DNA from: Clostridia bacterium
GTDB taxonomy: Bacteria; Bacillota; Clostridia; TANB77; CAG-508
Direction: 5' to 3'
Assembly: GCA_017429505.1 (NCBI GenBank)
Contig: JAFROW010000013.1
Coordinates: 140,370-204,369 of the forward strand
DNA: 64,000 nucleotides
Shown: positions 34,277 to 43,843 of the stretch, in pieces
How positions within the stretch are numbered: position 1 is the stretch's first letter
Layout of the letters: the number at the start of each line of letters is the position of its first letter
Program-made: the position numbers and the translations under genes
The notes under the pieces: generated by a model
The model's database searches: none
Seen by the model: the letters and a program-made list of their open reading frames with translations, nothing else
What the model was told of the DNA's origin: nothing

Positions 34277-36495
34277 ATGTTATTTACTCCATCAACACTT
34301 TCAACTACTTCAGTCTTATTTGCTTCATCAGCATTTTCAGCAACCTCTATTTTCTCTACGCCTTCCTCATTCTCAGTATTTTCTTCTACATCTGCCTTGT
34401 TTAACTTTTTCATAGTTAAATTTATTCTACCTTGTGGGTCTATTGAAGTAACTTTAACTGTAACTTTTTGTCCAATTTTTAAATAATCTTCTACTCTTCT
34501 AATGTGTTCATCAGAAATTTGAGAAATATGAACTAGTCCTTCTTTTCCATTTCCTAAATCTACAAATGCTCCAAATGAAGTTGTTCTAATTACTGCACCA
34601 TAGTAGATTCCTCCCACTTCGATTTCTCTTACTATGTCTTCTATCATATATAGAGCATCATAAGCTTTTTCACTGTTTTCACCATAAATGAATACTTGTC
34701 CATCTTCTTCAATGTCAATTTTAACTCCTGTTTCTTCAATAATTTTGTTAATTACTTTTCCACCTGTTCCAATTACATCTTTTATTTTGTCTACTTTAAT
34801 TTTTGTAGTTATAATCTTTGGAGCATATTCTGAAAGCTCTGCTCTTGGCTCAGAAATTACAGGTGCCATAATATCATTTAAGATATACATACGAGCATTT
34901 TTTGTTCTTTCAAATGCTTCTTCTATAATTTTGTAAGATAGGCCATCAACTTTTATGTCTACTTGAATAGCTGTGATTCCTTTTTCTGTTCCTCCAACTT
35001 TAAAGTCCATATCTCCGAAAAAATCTTCTATTCCTTGAATGTCTGTCATCATTACATAGTCATTTTCATCTTCAGGGTTTGTAATTAATCCTGTAGAAAT
35101 TCCTGCAACAGGTCTTTTAATTGGAACTCCTGCATCCATTAAAGCTAAAGTACTTGCACATATACTTCCTTGTGATGTAGAACCATTTGAAGATAGAATC
35201 TCTGATACAACTCTTATTGCATAAGGGAATTCTTCTTTTGATGGAAGTACTGGAACTAAAGCTTTTTCTGCTAATGCTCCATGTCCTATCTCTCTTCTTC
35301 CAGGTCCACGAGAAGTTCTTGCTTCTCCTACAGAATATCCTGGGAAGTTGTATTGATGCATATATCTTTTAGATTCTTCTGTATCTATTCCATCTAATGC
35401 TTGTTCTTCACTAACCATTCCAAGTGTTGCAATTGACATTACTTGTGTTAATCCTCTTGTAAACATTGCGCTTCCATGTACTCTAGGTAAAAGGCCTACT
35501 TCACATGATAGAGGTCTTATTTGGTCTAAGTTTCTTCCATCAACACGTTTGTGTTCATAGAAAATCATATCTCTTACAACTTTTTTCTCTAATTTATATA
35601 ATGCTTCTCCAATTGCAGTTTTATCTTCCTCTGCCTTTTCAACGCCAAATTTTTCTGCATATTCTGCATTTATTTTTTCTGTTAAAACTGAAATGTTGTT
35701 ATCTCTAATAGTCTTGTCCTTTTCTGTAACAGCTGTTTTCATTTCATCTTTATAATTTTCTGATAGATATTCATATATTTCTTCATTAACAGCAAATGAT
35801 TTGTATTCAAATTTTGGTTTTCCAATTTCTTCTTTCATTTTTGAAATAAATTCACAAATCTTTTTAATTTCTACATGTCCTGCTTTTATTGCATCTAACA
35901 TAGTTTCATTTGATACTTCGTTTGCTCCTGCTTCTATCATAGCAATTTTATCTGCTGTTCCTGCAACTGTTAAGTTTAAGTCACTTACCTTTCTTTGTTC
36001 TTCTGTTGGATTTATAACTATTTCACCATCAACTAATCCTACATTTACTGCTGCTGTAGGTCCTCCAAATGGTATATCTGAAATTGAAAGTGCTGCAGAA
36101 GCACCAATCATTGCAGCAACTTCTGGTGAATTGTCTTGATCTACACTAAGTACTGTAGCTACAACTACTACATCATTTCTAAAATCTTTTGGGAATAAAG
36201 GTCTTAACGGTCTGTCTATTGCTCTTGATGTTAATATTGCCTTATCTGATGGTTTTCCCTCTCTTTTTGTATAAGAACCTGGTATTTTTCCTACTGAATA
36301 TAGTTTTTCTTCATAATCTACTGATAGTGGAAAGAAATCTATTCCATCCTTTGGTTCTTTTGATGCTGTAACATTTACCATCACACATGTGTCTCCATAT
36401 CTAACTAATACGTTTCCGTTGGCAAGCCCTGCCATTTTTCCTGTTTCTATTGCAAGTTTTCTTCCTGCTAATTCTGTTTCATAAACTTTAAACAT
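34270..36495 (-). CDS. pnp: Polyribonucleotide nucleotidyltransferase (PNPase)
   Basis: 741 residues, full length. Two RNase PH domains (KPSDKAILTSRAIDRPLRPL at the first; SRGPGRREIGHGALAEKAL in the second), a KH domain (DVIGTGGKVINKIIEETG) and an S1 domain (GGIYYGAVIRTTSFGAFVDL) are in the usual order. It ends with an acidic Glu/Asn tail of about 30 residues. PNPase degrades and tails mRNA with phosphate. It follows rpsO after 490 bp containing a long hairpin, a classical rpsO-pnp arrangement. The start follows AGGAGG-type sequence. Confidence 0.96.
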   Translation of the reverse strand: MFKVYETELAGRKLAIETGKMAGLANGNVLVRYGDTCVMVNVTASKEPKDGIDFFPLSVDYEEKLYSVGKIPGSYTKREGKPSDKAILTSRAIDRPLRPLFPKDFRNDVVVVATVLSVDQDNSPEVAAMIGASAALSISDIPFGGPTAAVNVGLVDGEIVINPTEEQRKVSDLNLTVAGTADKIAMIEAGANEVSNETMLDAIKAGHVEIKKICEFISKMKEEIGKPKFEYKSFAVNEEIYEYLSENYKDEMKTAVTEKDKTIRDNNISVLTEKINAEYAEKFGVEKAEEDKTAIGEALYKLEKKVVRDMIFYEHKRVDGRNLDQIRPLSCEVGLLPRVHGSAMFTRGLTQVMSIATLGMVSEEQALDGIDTEESKRYMHQYNFPGYSVGEARTSRGPGRREIGHGALAEKALVPVLPSKEEFPYAIRVVSEILSSNGSTSQGSICASTLALMDAGVPIKRPVAGISTGLITNPEDENDYVMMTDIQGIEDFFGDMDFKVGGTEKGITAIQVDIKVDGLSYKIIEEAFERTKNARMYILNDIMAPVISEPRAELSEYAPKIITTKIKVDKIKDVIGTGGKVINKIIEETGVKIDIEEDGQVFIYGENSEKAYDALYMIEDIVREIEVGGIYYGAVIRTTSFGAFVDLGNGKEGLVHISQISDEHIRRVEDYLKIGQKVTVKVTSIDPQGRINLTMKKLNKADVEENTENEEGVEKIEVAENADEANKTEVVESVDGVNNMS

Positions 36496-36876
36496 TTTTT
36501 AAACTTCCTCCTTCTTGAATTTACAAAAGTTTTGTATTTTAATACAATAATTTTCTATAAATCACAAACACCTAATTTTTCGAAAAGTTTTGCACAGCAA
36601 TACTTGCTTTTAATAAATTCTTCATACATTTTCATAAATTTATTTTAGAAATGTAACCTCTATAATATACTAATGAAGGTTTATATTATAAATTAAATTG
36701 TTTTTTGATTTAAAGTGTTTAATTTCAATACTTTGGTAAAATTTATACACAAAGATTTTTATAAAATAAAAATTAATACATTATACAAGCTACTTATCTA
36801 ATAATAAACTTATGATTTAAAAATAAAAATAAAAATTGATTAACTAAAATAATTTGGTTATACTCTGTTGATTAAG
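36496..36876. other. Gap between the rpsO-pnp hairpin and pnp
   Basis: AT-rich sequence without an ORF. It would be the 5' leader of pnp after processing at the hairpin. Confidence 0.4.
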
Positions 36877-36980
36877 AATTGGTATTTTGACTAGGCAAAA
36901 GTTATTCGAAAGGCAAAGTAGCCATATGTGGCATATGTGACTGCGTTTCAAATAACTTTTAACAAAGTCAAAATTCAATT
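36877..36980 (-). other. Long imperfect hairpin in the rpsO-pnp intergenic region
   Basis: About 104 nt fold back: AATT...TTTTGACT pairs with AGTCAAAAT...AATT, AAAAGTTATTTGAAA with TTTCGAATAACTTTT, and the tip is CATATGCCACATATG. It is too long for a normal terminator and lacks a T run. In E. coli a stem-loop at this same place is cut by RNase III and controls pnp, so a similar processing site is plausible; a MITE-like palindrome is the alternative. Confidence 0.55.
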
Positions 36981-36991
36981 ATTTTTTAACT

Positions 36992-37258
36992 CTATTTTCT
37001 TAATCCTAAATTAGCAACTATTTCTCTATATCTGTTAATATCTTTTTTAGCTAAATAGTTCAATAGATTTCTTCTTTTACCAACCATTTTTAAAAGTCCT
37101 CTTCTAGAATGATTGTCTTTTTTGTGAACTTTTAAGTGTTCTGTTAATTCATTGATTCTTTCTGTTAAGATAGCGATTTGAACTTCTGGTGACCCAGTAT
37201 CTTTTTCGTCTCTCTTATATTTATCAATGATTTGGCTTTTTAGTTCTTTTGAAATCAT
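36992..37258 (-). CDS. rpsO: Ribosomal protein S15
   Basis: 88 residues, standard length. [17 protein letters not shown] and the [19 protein letters not shown] motif are diagnostic. S15 binds the central domain of 16S rRNA. The start follows AGGAGGTGTAAAC. A consensus promoter lies 95 bp upstream, and the leader contains a GCTTAAA/TTTAAGC hairpin that may mimic rRNA and serve in S15 autoregulation. Confidence 0.97.
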   Translation of the reverse strand: MISKELKSQIIDKYKRDEKDTGSPEVQIAILTERINELTEHLKVHKKDNHSRRGLLKMVGKRRNLLNYLAKKDINRYREIVANLGLRK

Positions 37259-37261
37259 GTT

Positions 37262-37330
37262 TACACCTCCTATTTCTTTTAATCCTAGAACTGAGCTTAA
37301 ATTTGGTGTTGAAGTTTAAGCCAAGTTAAA
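37262..37330 (-). promoter_or_regulatory. rpsO leader, possible S15 autoregulatory structure
   Basis: Minus strand GGCTTAAA ... TTTAAGCT stem with 11-nt loop (CTTCAACACCA), between the promoter and the ribosome site. S15 feedback on its own mRNA is known in several bacteria with different structures; here it is inferred only from position. Confidence 0.35.
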
Positions 37331-37352
37331 GGAAATTATTAACACTTCAATT

Positions 37353-37381
37353 ATTATACTACATAATTTTTGAAAAATCAA
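37353..37381 (-). promoter_or_regulatory. Promoter of rpsO
   Basis: TTGATT (37381-37376), 17-bp spacer, TATAAT (37358-37353), minus strand. Confidence 0.85.
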
Positions 37382-37400
37382 GAGTTTTAAAAATTATTGT

Positions 37401-37757
37401 CTATTTTGCAATTGCTAATTTAATATTTTCAATATCTTTTTCATTAGAAATAATTCTTTGCTTTAATTCTACATATCTATCATAAGAAATATGTGATAAT
37501 TCCTTTATAGCATCCACAACTTCATTGCGAATTAAGTTATTTTGTTCATCCATTTTGTTTATCATTTCATTTCTTAAATCTTTTAATTCTTCTTTTGTTG
37601 CAAATCTCTTCAAATCTTCTTTTGTTGCAAATCTCTTTAAGTCTTCTTTTGTTGCCATGTTTTTCATTTCATTTCTCATTTCATTAACAGTTATTTGAAG
37701 GTTATTAACACTTTTAACTACCGAAACTAAGATTTCATCTCTTTCCTGATTTGTCAT
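37401..37757 (-). CDS. Small coiled-coil protein with tandem heptads
   Basis: 118 residues, almost wholly helical, with the repeated element KEDLKRFAT twice and a third variant, a pattern seen in phage-related coiled-coil proteins. No known function. The gene follows its own AGGAAGAG site and is followed by a region without terminator before rpsO's promoter. The near-identical repeats suggest recombinational expansion by 24 bp units. Confidence 0.65.
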   Translation of the reverse strand: MTNQERDEILVSVVKSVNNLQITVNEMRNEMKNMATKEDLKRFATKEDLKRFATKEELKDLRNEMINKMDEQNNLIRNEVVDAIKELSHISYDRYVELKQRIISNEKDIENIKLAIAK

Positions 37758-38033
37758 ACTCTTCCTCCTTTCTATAAATTTTTCTTTAATTATATATTTT
37801 TTATTATATTCTACCTCCTATACTACAACAAATCTATTATTATTGCAATAGCTTTTTTCTAATTAAAAGTTAGTTATTTATATAAAAAACTATTATTTTT
37901 AAAGATTTGCACTTTTTTTCTTTGAATTTTACAAGATTCAATTAATTTGAAATAATATTTTAAAATAAAAACAATTTGTGTCTTAATAAAAAAGTTTAAC
38001 TTCAAAAATCTGTTTAAAATAACAATAAGAAAA
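37758..38033. other. AT-rich gap without a gene
   Basis: AT-rich sequence with no ORF and no clear hairpin; probably holds the promoter of the coiled-coil gene. Confidence 0.35.
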
Positions 38034-38195
38034 GTGACTTCGTCACATGTGCAGGTTGCTTTGCAACCGCACGAATCAAAGAAACTTAACCTTGTTGCTC
38101 CGGAAAAATCTTACGATTTTTCCTATGCAATAAAAAACTATTGCTTTTATATATTATCACAAAATATAATTTTTAGCAATAGTTTTTTAAAAAAT
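38034..38195. repeat. Hairpin cluster with the inverted copy of the 47-bp REP-like unit
   Basis: GTGACTTCGTCAC, then the unit 38047-38093 (GCAGGTTGC/GCAACCGC core), then GGAAAAATC/GATTTTTCC, then ACTATTGC...GCAATAGT followed by T6 on the plus strand (bidirectional). The order is the reverse of the one at 33.84-33.97 kb. The last hairpin probably terminates the AAA gene at 38206. Confidence 0.75.
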
Positions 38196-38205
38196 TTCCA
38201 TTTTT

Positions 38206-39927
38206 TTACATTTTTATTAAATTATCAGTTGAAATGTCTTCTTCTTTTATAGTCTTCAAAATCTTCTTTTGCTTCTTACCTGCTGTATTTGAAGCATGTT
38301 TTACAATTGATTTTTCATAAACATTTCTAACAAATCTTGCATTTCCAAAATTCTTTGTGTCTTTGTATTCTGTAATTATGCTTTTTACTTTATTTTGAGC
38401 CTCCTCAGTTACTTCAAACCCTGCTTTATTCATCATTTGCATAAATATTTGTAATAACTCGTCTTCTGTGTAATCTTCAAATTCCACTGTATATCCAATT
38501 CTTGAAACAATTCCAGAGTTCATATCCAAGAAGTCTTGCATCTCTTTTGTGTATCCTGCAAATATTACAACTAACTCATCTCTGTAGTTTTCCATAGCTT
38601 GAATTAATGTTGCAATTGCCTCTTCATTGTATGAACTGCCTTGCCCTTTACTGCTTGCTAAAGAATAAGCTTCATCTATAAATAAAACTCCACCTAAAGC
38701 TTTTTGAATAACTGACATAGTCTTAGGAGCTGTTTGTCCAACATATTCTGCTACTAAATCTTTTGAAGAAACTTCTATTAGCTTGTTTTGTTTTATATAT
38801 TTTAAATTGTATAAAATCTCCGCAACTATTCTTGCTACTGTTGTCTTTCCTGTTCCCGGATTGCCCAAAAATACCATGTGAAGGTTAATATTTTTTAGTT
38901 TCAAATCATCTCCTGCCTTGCTTTTAAGTTCTACAAGGCTTACCAATTCATTAAGCATTTTTTTAACTTTTTCTAATCCTACCAAACTATTTAATTCTTC
39001 AAAAATCTCATCCATTGTTTTATCTTTTTCATATTCAGGAACTTCTTTATTAAACAATATCTTTTCTGCTAATCCATCTCTATATTTTGTGAAACTTAAA
39101 TCTGTTTCTGGATATGTCTTTGAAATATAGTCTAATAGCTTTATTTTAAATTCATCTGTAGCTTCTATTGAATTTCCCAATTTTTCTAAAATTTCGTTAT
39201 ATACATCTTGAACATCAGGATTTATTTCAATTATTGTAAAATCAGCAAATTCATTTTTTAGTTCATCAGACATTAAAAATATATTTTCTAATGCCTCTTT
39301 GTTTTCTGCTACAAAAACTGTTAAATACTGCTTTTCTTTATCTACAATATTTTGATTTATTTTATATATTATTTTTTCTTTTTCGTTTTGCTCTTTTGTA
39401 TTAAAAGCATTTGGATTTTCAAATGCAATTATATTGTTGTCTGAACTATAAATTTCATCAATATTTTTAGCACTTTCTATATCAAAAAATGATGTAAGCC
39501 CGATATCTCCTTGTGGAAGATAATTAAAGAAATTTATACTATCATTTAAAATGTGCAAAATTTCCTGTTCTGTTTCTTTACTCTTAGCAAAAATGCACAT
39601 ATTAAAAGATATAAAGTTTTTTTCAATTGCTTCATTGTGTTTTCTTATGTATTCTATTATTTTTTTCATAGTTTCTTTAGATTTTTCATCTATATATAGC
39701 TTTTCTATTTTTTCAAAACTTTTCTTTAAAAATTCGTCTTTACTATCTGTGATTGATTTTTCTTGTTCATGAGTGTTTATTGTTTCTTTTTCTTCAGGCA
39801 TTGTTATCTCAATAGTGTCAGCTTCAAGGCTTTCCTTTATTTGCATATTTAACTCCTCTTCTTCTTTTTTCTTGCTAATTCCAAAAAAATCATCATACAC
39901 ATTTTTTAAAATATCTTTTTTATCCAT
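38206..39927 (-). CDS. CbxX/CfqX-type AAA ATPase (SpoVK-like)
   Basis: 573 residues. The N-terminal 280 residues are a divergent, acidic domain with a second, degenerate ATPase-like section. The C-terminal AAA module has Walker A FLGNPGTGKTTVARIV, Walker B GGVLFIDEAYSLA and the sensor region RNVYEK. It is the CbxX/CfqX family, to which sporulation protein SpoVK and Rubisco activase belong. A remodelling ATPase is likely; target unknown. It begins with AGGATG-type sequence upstream. Confidence 0.85.
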   Translation of the reverse strand: MDKKDILKNVYDDFFGISKKKEEEELNMQIKESLEADTIEITMPEEKETINTHEQEKSITDSKDEFLKKSFEKIEKLYIDEKSKETMKKIIEYIRKHNEAIEKNFISFNMCIFAKSKETEQEILHILNDSINFFNYLPQGDIGLTSFFDIESAKNIDEIYSSDNNIIAFENPNAFNTKEQNEKEKIIYKINQNIVDKEKQYLTVFVAENKEALENIFLMSDELKNEFADFTIIEINPDVQDVYNEILEKLGNSIEATDEFKIKLLDYISKTYPETDLSFTKYRDGLAEKILFNKEVPEYEKDKTMDEIFEELNSLVGLEKVKKMLNELVSLVELKSKAGDDLKLKNINLHMVFLGNPGTGKTTVARIVAEILYNLKYIKQNKLIEVSSKDLVAEYVGQTAPKTMSVIQKALGGVLFIDEAYSLASSKGQGSSYNEEAIATLIQAMENYRDELVVIFAGYTKEMQDFLDMNSGIVSRIGYTVEFEDYTEDELLQIFMQMMNKAGFEVTEEAQNKVKSIITEYKDTKNFGNARFVRNVYEKSIVKHASNTAGKKQKKILKTIKEEDISTDNLIKM

Positions 39928-40202
39928 TTTAAATTCATCCTTTCTTTAAAAGTACCTATTTTATAGTATACTTTGTTTTTCTATTATTTGATAAAAAATA
40001 TAATTTTCATTCATTTATAATTTTTATTGTTTGGTTACTATTATATTATTTTTTAAAATTCACGATAGAGGGCAAAAAATAGGCATAAAATTTAAGATAG
40101 CATGTTTTTTCATGCACATATATCTCTTTATTTTCCTATATTTTCCTATTTTAAAACAGTTTAATTATTTAAAAATTTAGCTCCTCTATTTTATTAATGT
40201 TA

Positions 40203-40610
40203 CTATAAAAAATTATTTATCGCCAACTCTATAATCTCTTTAACTCTCTCTTCTTTTTTGCATAAATACAAATAACCAATAAGTGCCTCAAATGCAGTAG
40301 AATACATATATTCTTGCACATTTGCATTTTTAGGAAGATGGTGATTTTCTGCATTTCTCCCTCTTCTTACTATGTCTTGTTCCTCAGATGTTAATCTATC
40401 ATGTATTTTATGTAACATTTCTGCTTGTGCCTTTGCTTTTACATAATTTATAGCTTTTATATGTAATTCATGTGGCTTTAGTTTTGTTTCATTTACTAGT
40501 TTTGTTCTAACATATAGTTCAAATACACAATCTCCCACATAAGCCCATGTAAGTGGAGATAATTGATTTATCTCCCCTTCGTCTTTTAATATTTTTATTA
40601 GTTTTTCCAA
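40203..40610 (-). CDS. mrnC: Mini-ribonuclease 3 (MrnC)
   Basis: About 135 residues from a TTG at 40610, chosen because GGAGG lies eight bases before it; the upstream ATG (40631) would include this site in the protein. The RNase III fold without dsRNA-binding domain is visible: LAWAYVGDCVFELYVR-like LTWAYVGDCVFELYVRTKLV and the later EYMYSTAFEALIGYLY with the acidic metal ligands. It matures 23S rRNA. Confidence 0.9.
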   Translation of the reverse strand: MEKLIKILKDEGEINQLSPLTWAYVGDCVFELYVRTKLVNETKLKPHELHIKAINYVKAKAQAEMLHKIHDRLTSEEQDIVRRGRNAENHHLPKNANVQEYMYSTAFEALIGYLYLCKKEERVKEIIELAINNFL

Positions 40611-40700
40611 ATTATTTCCTCCATTTGTCATTCATTTTTCTATCTTATTTTCATATAATTATTAGTAACTAATCACTAACTATACCTATATTATCATAAA

Positions 40701-40728
40701 AGCAAGTAATTATCAATAATTACTTGCT
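40701..40728. repeat. 28-bp palindromic repeat, copy 1
   Basis: AGCAAGTAATTAT / CAAT / AATTACTTGCT hairpin, the same unit as at 49273 and 49870; position fits a terminator of the sortase-like gene. Confidence 0.85.
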
Positions 40729-40795
40729 CAAAATTATATTTTTTTATAATAACTAAAATAAATCCAAATAAAAGTTCATTCTACTTAGCTTTGCC

Positions 40796-41377
40796 TTATT
40801 TTTCCTTTGCCAATATTATTAACCTTATCTCTGGACTTTTATCACTAATAGTTGTTAGTGTAATTTCTTTTTTTCCATTAGTTTCTCTTGCATAGAAACT
40901 TGTGTCGATATCTGTTGTCTCAAATGTTTTATAAATTTCATACACTACCTTATTTTTGTTAATATCAGTTATATGAATTTCGTCTCCTTTTTCTAACAGT
41001 TTATTATCCGAGAAAAATGTACCATCTTTATAATTGTTTCCAGCAATTACTACATTTCCAACTTCATTCAATTTAGGATTGCTTGGATATAATGCAAAAA
41101 CTCCAGTTTCTAGTGTTTTTGTAGTCAACTTACTTAAAATAGGCTGTATAACATTAGTTTTTGGAATCTCTATTGTACCTATTACATCAAATCCTTTATA
41201 ATATTGTTCGGTTTCCTCGTTCATGTTTTCATCTTCCACTAAGTTCAAAGAAATATTTTCTTTGTCATGACTTACAATTTCTTCATCTTTTTTATCATAT
41301 AACTGTATTGCCATCACCATCATTGCAATAATTGCAATTGCAACAATCCCTCCTATTAAAAAAATTCTTTTATTCAT
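40796..41377 (-). CDS. Sortase-fold protein without catalytic residues (pseudo-sortase)
   Basis: 193 residues: N-terminal membrane helix (5-24), linker, then a sortase beta barrel (FDVIGTIEIPKTNVIQPI; VGNVVIAG; FFSDNKLLEKGDEIHITD). The catalytic His of GHNY is Asn (AGNNYKDG, Asn114) and the catalytic Cys of TLTTC is Ile (TLTTISDK, Ile177); only the Arg remains (Arg185). It cannot act as a transpeptidase. It lies about 100 bp after a two-component system on the same strand. The rest of the fold is well kept, so selection for a non-enzymatic role is likely. Confidence 0.82.
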   Translation of the reverse strand: MNKRIFLIGGIVAIAIIAMMVMAIQLYDKKDEEIVSHDKENISLNLVEDENMNEETEQYYKGFDVIGTIEIPKTNVIQPILSKLTTKTLETGVFALYPSNPKLNEVGNVVIAGNNYKDGTFFSDNKLLEKGDEIHITDINKNKVVYEIYKTFETTDIDTSFYARETNGKKEITLTTISDKSPEIRLIILAKEK

Positions 41378-41479
41378 ACTCTATTCCTCCTTCTTTTTTA
41401 TTTAGGTACCTATTAATTATATAATATCTCTGTTTTCTTTCAGAATTATATAAAACTTGTTTCAAACTTGTAAATAATT

Positions 41480-42850
41480 CTATTTTTTTGGGAATTCAAG
41501 TATAAATGTACTTCCTTCATCAATTTTTGATTTTATAATTAACTGTCCATCATGTAATTCCATAATACTTTTGCATATTGATAACCCAAGCCCAGCACCT
41601 CCATTTTGTCTAGAACGTGCTTTATCCACTCTATAAAAAGGCTCAATTATCTTGTTTATATGCTCTTTTGGTATTCCTTTTCCTTCATCAATCACATGTA
41701 TATATTGCTTTAATCCTTCTTCATATGATTTAATCCATATTGTTTTTTCTGGCTGAGATGCATTTATGGCATTATTTATTAAATTTGTCACACACATAAT
41801 TATTAGCGTTTCATCTCCATAAATATTCACTATAGAATTTTCAATTATTAAATTTAATCTTTTTTCCTGTATTTTTGTACATATATTGTTTTCTATTTTA
41901 TCAAACATTTTTCTAGCGTCAAAATTTCTTTTTTCTAAATCAGCATTTCTTTTATATGATAAAAGTAAAAGTTTTTTGTGCATATCATTTATTTTTTTAG
42001 TTTCATCTTGAATACTTGCTAAAAAATTCATTTTTTGTTCTTCTGTGCAATTGGCTTTTTCCAGTAATTCGGCATATCCTTGAATCAATGTTAATGGCGT
42101 GTTTATTTCATGTGACATATTATCTATAAAAATCTGTTTACTATTAATCATTTCAATTAATTCGCTATTTCTTGTTTCAATCTCTTTAGACATTTTATTA
42201 AAATTCTTTGCAAGTTCTCCAAATTCGTCCTTTGTTTCTTTTAAATTAATATTAAAATCTCCATTTTGGAGCTTTATCATCTCTTTTTGTATTTTGTCCA
42301 AAGGCTTTGTTAAGGTTTTCGCTATTAAATATGCAATCCCTGCAATAATAAATAGCATCACTCCCATAAGAATTACAGAAAATTTTATCAAATCTTTTCT
42401 TATTTCATAAATTGAATTAATATTTCTGATATATACTAATACTCCATCATTGTCTAACTTTGTGCTTAATAATAAGTATTTTTTTCCATCTATTTCTTGT
42501 GTTGTTGATAAAACCTCATCACTATTTACGTCCAATAATTCTGTATTCTTAATTGTAATAGAATCATTACTTTTACATATTTCTTTCTTTCCTTCAAAAT
42601 ATGCTAAATATGTGTTTTTATCTTGATAATATTCCACATAAGAATTTAAAATAGTTTTATCTTCAGCTGTTGATTTATCTAGTGAATCTTCAATATAGCT
42701 TTCCATTAGTCCTATTTCTTTTACACATCTATTAATTTCATTATCAATATTTATTCTAAAGCTTCTAGTGACAAATATAGAAGCGACCATAACTATTGCT
42801 AAAATAGAAGATATACAAATTCCTAAGAAAATTTTAAATGATAATTTCAT
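41480..42850 (-). CDS. Membrane sensor histidine kinase
   Basis: 456 residues: two membrane helices (about 8-28 and 157-178) flanking a 130-residue sensor domain, a HAMP domain, a dimerization domain with MSHEINTPLTLIQGYAELL (phospho-His) and an ATPase domain (N box, GKGIPKEHI G1, GGAGLGLSI G2). It partners the OmpR-type regulator 19 bp upstream. The sensor domain is unrecognised; the pseudo-sortase downstream may be part of the signal. Confidence 0.93.
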   Translation of the reverse strand: MKLSFKIFLGICISSILAIVMVASIFVTRSFRINIDNEINRCVKEIGLMESYIEDSLDKSTAEDKTILNSYVEYYQDKNTYLAYFEGKKEICKSNDSITIKNTELLDVNSDEVLSTTQEIDGKKYLLLSTKLDNDGVLVYIRNINSIYEIRKDLIKFSVILMGVMLFIIAGIAYLIAKTLTKPLDKIQKEMIKLQNGDFNINLKETKDEFGELAKNFNKMSKEIETRNSELIEMINSKQIFIDNMSHEINTPLTLIQGYAELLEKANCTEEQKMNFLASIQDETKKINDMHKKLLLLSYKRNADLEKRNFDARKMFDKIENNICTKIQEKRLNLIIENSIVNIYGDETLIIMCVTNLINNAINASQPEKTIWIKSYEEGLKQYIHVIDEGKGIPKEHINKIIEPFYRVDKARSRQNGGAGLGLSICKSIMELHDGQLIIKSKIDEGSTFILEFPKK

Positions 42851-42869
42851 TTAAATCACAATCCCTTCC

Positions 42870-43538
42870 TTAATCATTATTCTTTTGTACTTGCAATCTA
42901 TATCCATATTTATACACAGTTATAATAGTATCTTCCCAATCTAGTTTCTTTCTTAGTCTTTGAATATGTATATCAACAGTTCTAGTGTCCCCCATATAAT
43001 CATATCCCCATGCTCTTTCTAGCAGGCACTCTCTTGATAATGCCAAATTTTTATTCTTGATAAGAGTTTCTAACAGGCTATATTCTTGTGATGTTAATTC
43101 TATTGTTTGACCTCTTTTTTTTACAACTCTTGCGTTTAAATCTACTTCCACATCTAAATATTTAAAAATATTATCTTCATTTCCTTTTCTTCTTAATACT
43201 GCCTCAATTCTAGCTAGTAATTCTATTGCTTCAAATGGCTTTACTATATAGTCGTCAGCCCCTAATTTTAGTCCTTTAACTTTGTCTGTTATTGTTTCTT
43301 TAGCAGATAAAAATATTATTGGAATATTTCTTTTTACAAACTCCTCTGCTATTTTATATCCATCTTTTTTTGGTAATATTATATCTAAAAGTACTAAATC
43401 TATAGCTTGTTTTCCTATTATCTCTATTGCTTCTTCTCCATCTCCTGCTTCAATACACTCATAACCTGCAAGTTCCAAATTCATTCTAACTATTTCCCTT
43501 ATTTTGTATTCATCATCTACAATTAGTATTTTTTTCAT
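42870..43538 (-). CDS. OmpR-family response regulator
   Basis: 222 residues. The receiver has the phospho-acceptor in DLVLLDIILPKKDG and the signal residues FLSAKE and KPFE; the C-terminal winged helix includes LTSQEYSLLETL and DTRTVDIHIQRLRKKL. First gene of the RR-HK-pseudo-sortase group. AGGAG lies before the ATG. Confidence 0.95.
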   Translation of the reverse strand: MKKILIVDDEYKIREIVRMNLELAGYECIEAGDGEEAIEIIGKQAIDLVLLDIILPKKDGYKIAEEFVKRNIPIIFLSAKETITDKVKGLKLGADDYIVKPFEAIELLARIEAVLRRKGNEDNIFKYLDVEVDLNARVVKKRGQTIELTSQEYSLLETLIKNKNLALSRECLLERAWGYDYMGDTRTVDIHIQRLRKKLDWEDTIITVYKYGYRLQVQKNND

Positions 43539-43614
43539 TTTTTGGTATATCCTCCTTTTGTCAGTACATATATTATCATAATTAGATATTATTTTTTCTA
43601 TAATATTAATACTA

Positions 43615-43776
43615 TTAACCTATAACTATTTTACAAATTAATTTATACTTTTCTTCAAAGTCTTTTTTAGTCTTATCGCTTAAATCATTATAATCTTTTT
43701 CAAAATACTCTTTCATCCTTTTTCTAGCATCATCTAAACTAATATTTTTTTCATTAAACACTAAACTAAATAACAT
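43615..43776 (-). CDS. Possible small ORF or gene remnant
   Basis: An ATG at 43776 opens 53 codons rich in Lys/Asp (DDARKRMKEYFEKDYNDLSD). There is no ribosome site, and the frame is open for only eight codons upstream, so it may be the tail of a deleted gene. Family unknown. Confidence 0.3.
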   Translation of the reverse strand: MLFSLVFNEKNISLDDARKRMKEYFEKDYNDLSDKTKKDFEEKYKLICKIVIG

Positions 43777-43843
43777 TGGAATATTATCAAAATTTGATTA
43801 ACTATTTCCATAACAACTCCTAATTCAATGGACAAAGAGATGG

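Noticed and set aside
37560-37680. Regular short repeats suggesting a CRISPR or minisatellite
   Set aside because: They are in-frame KEDLKRFAT codon repeats of a coiled-coil gene, only three units.
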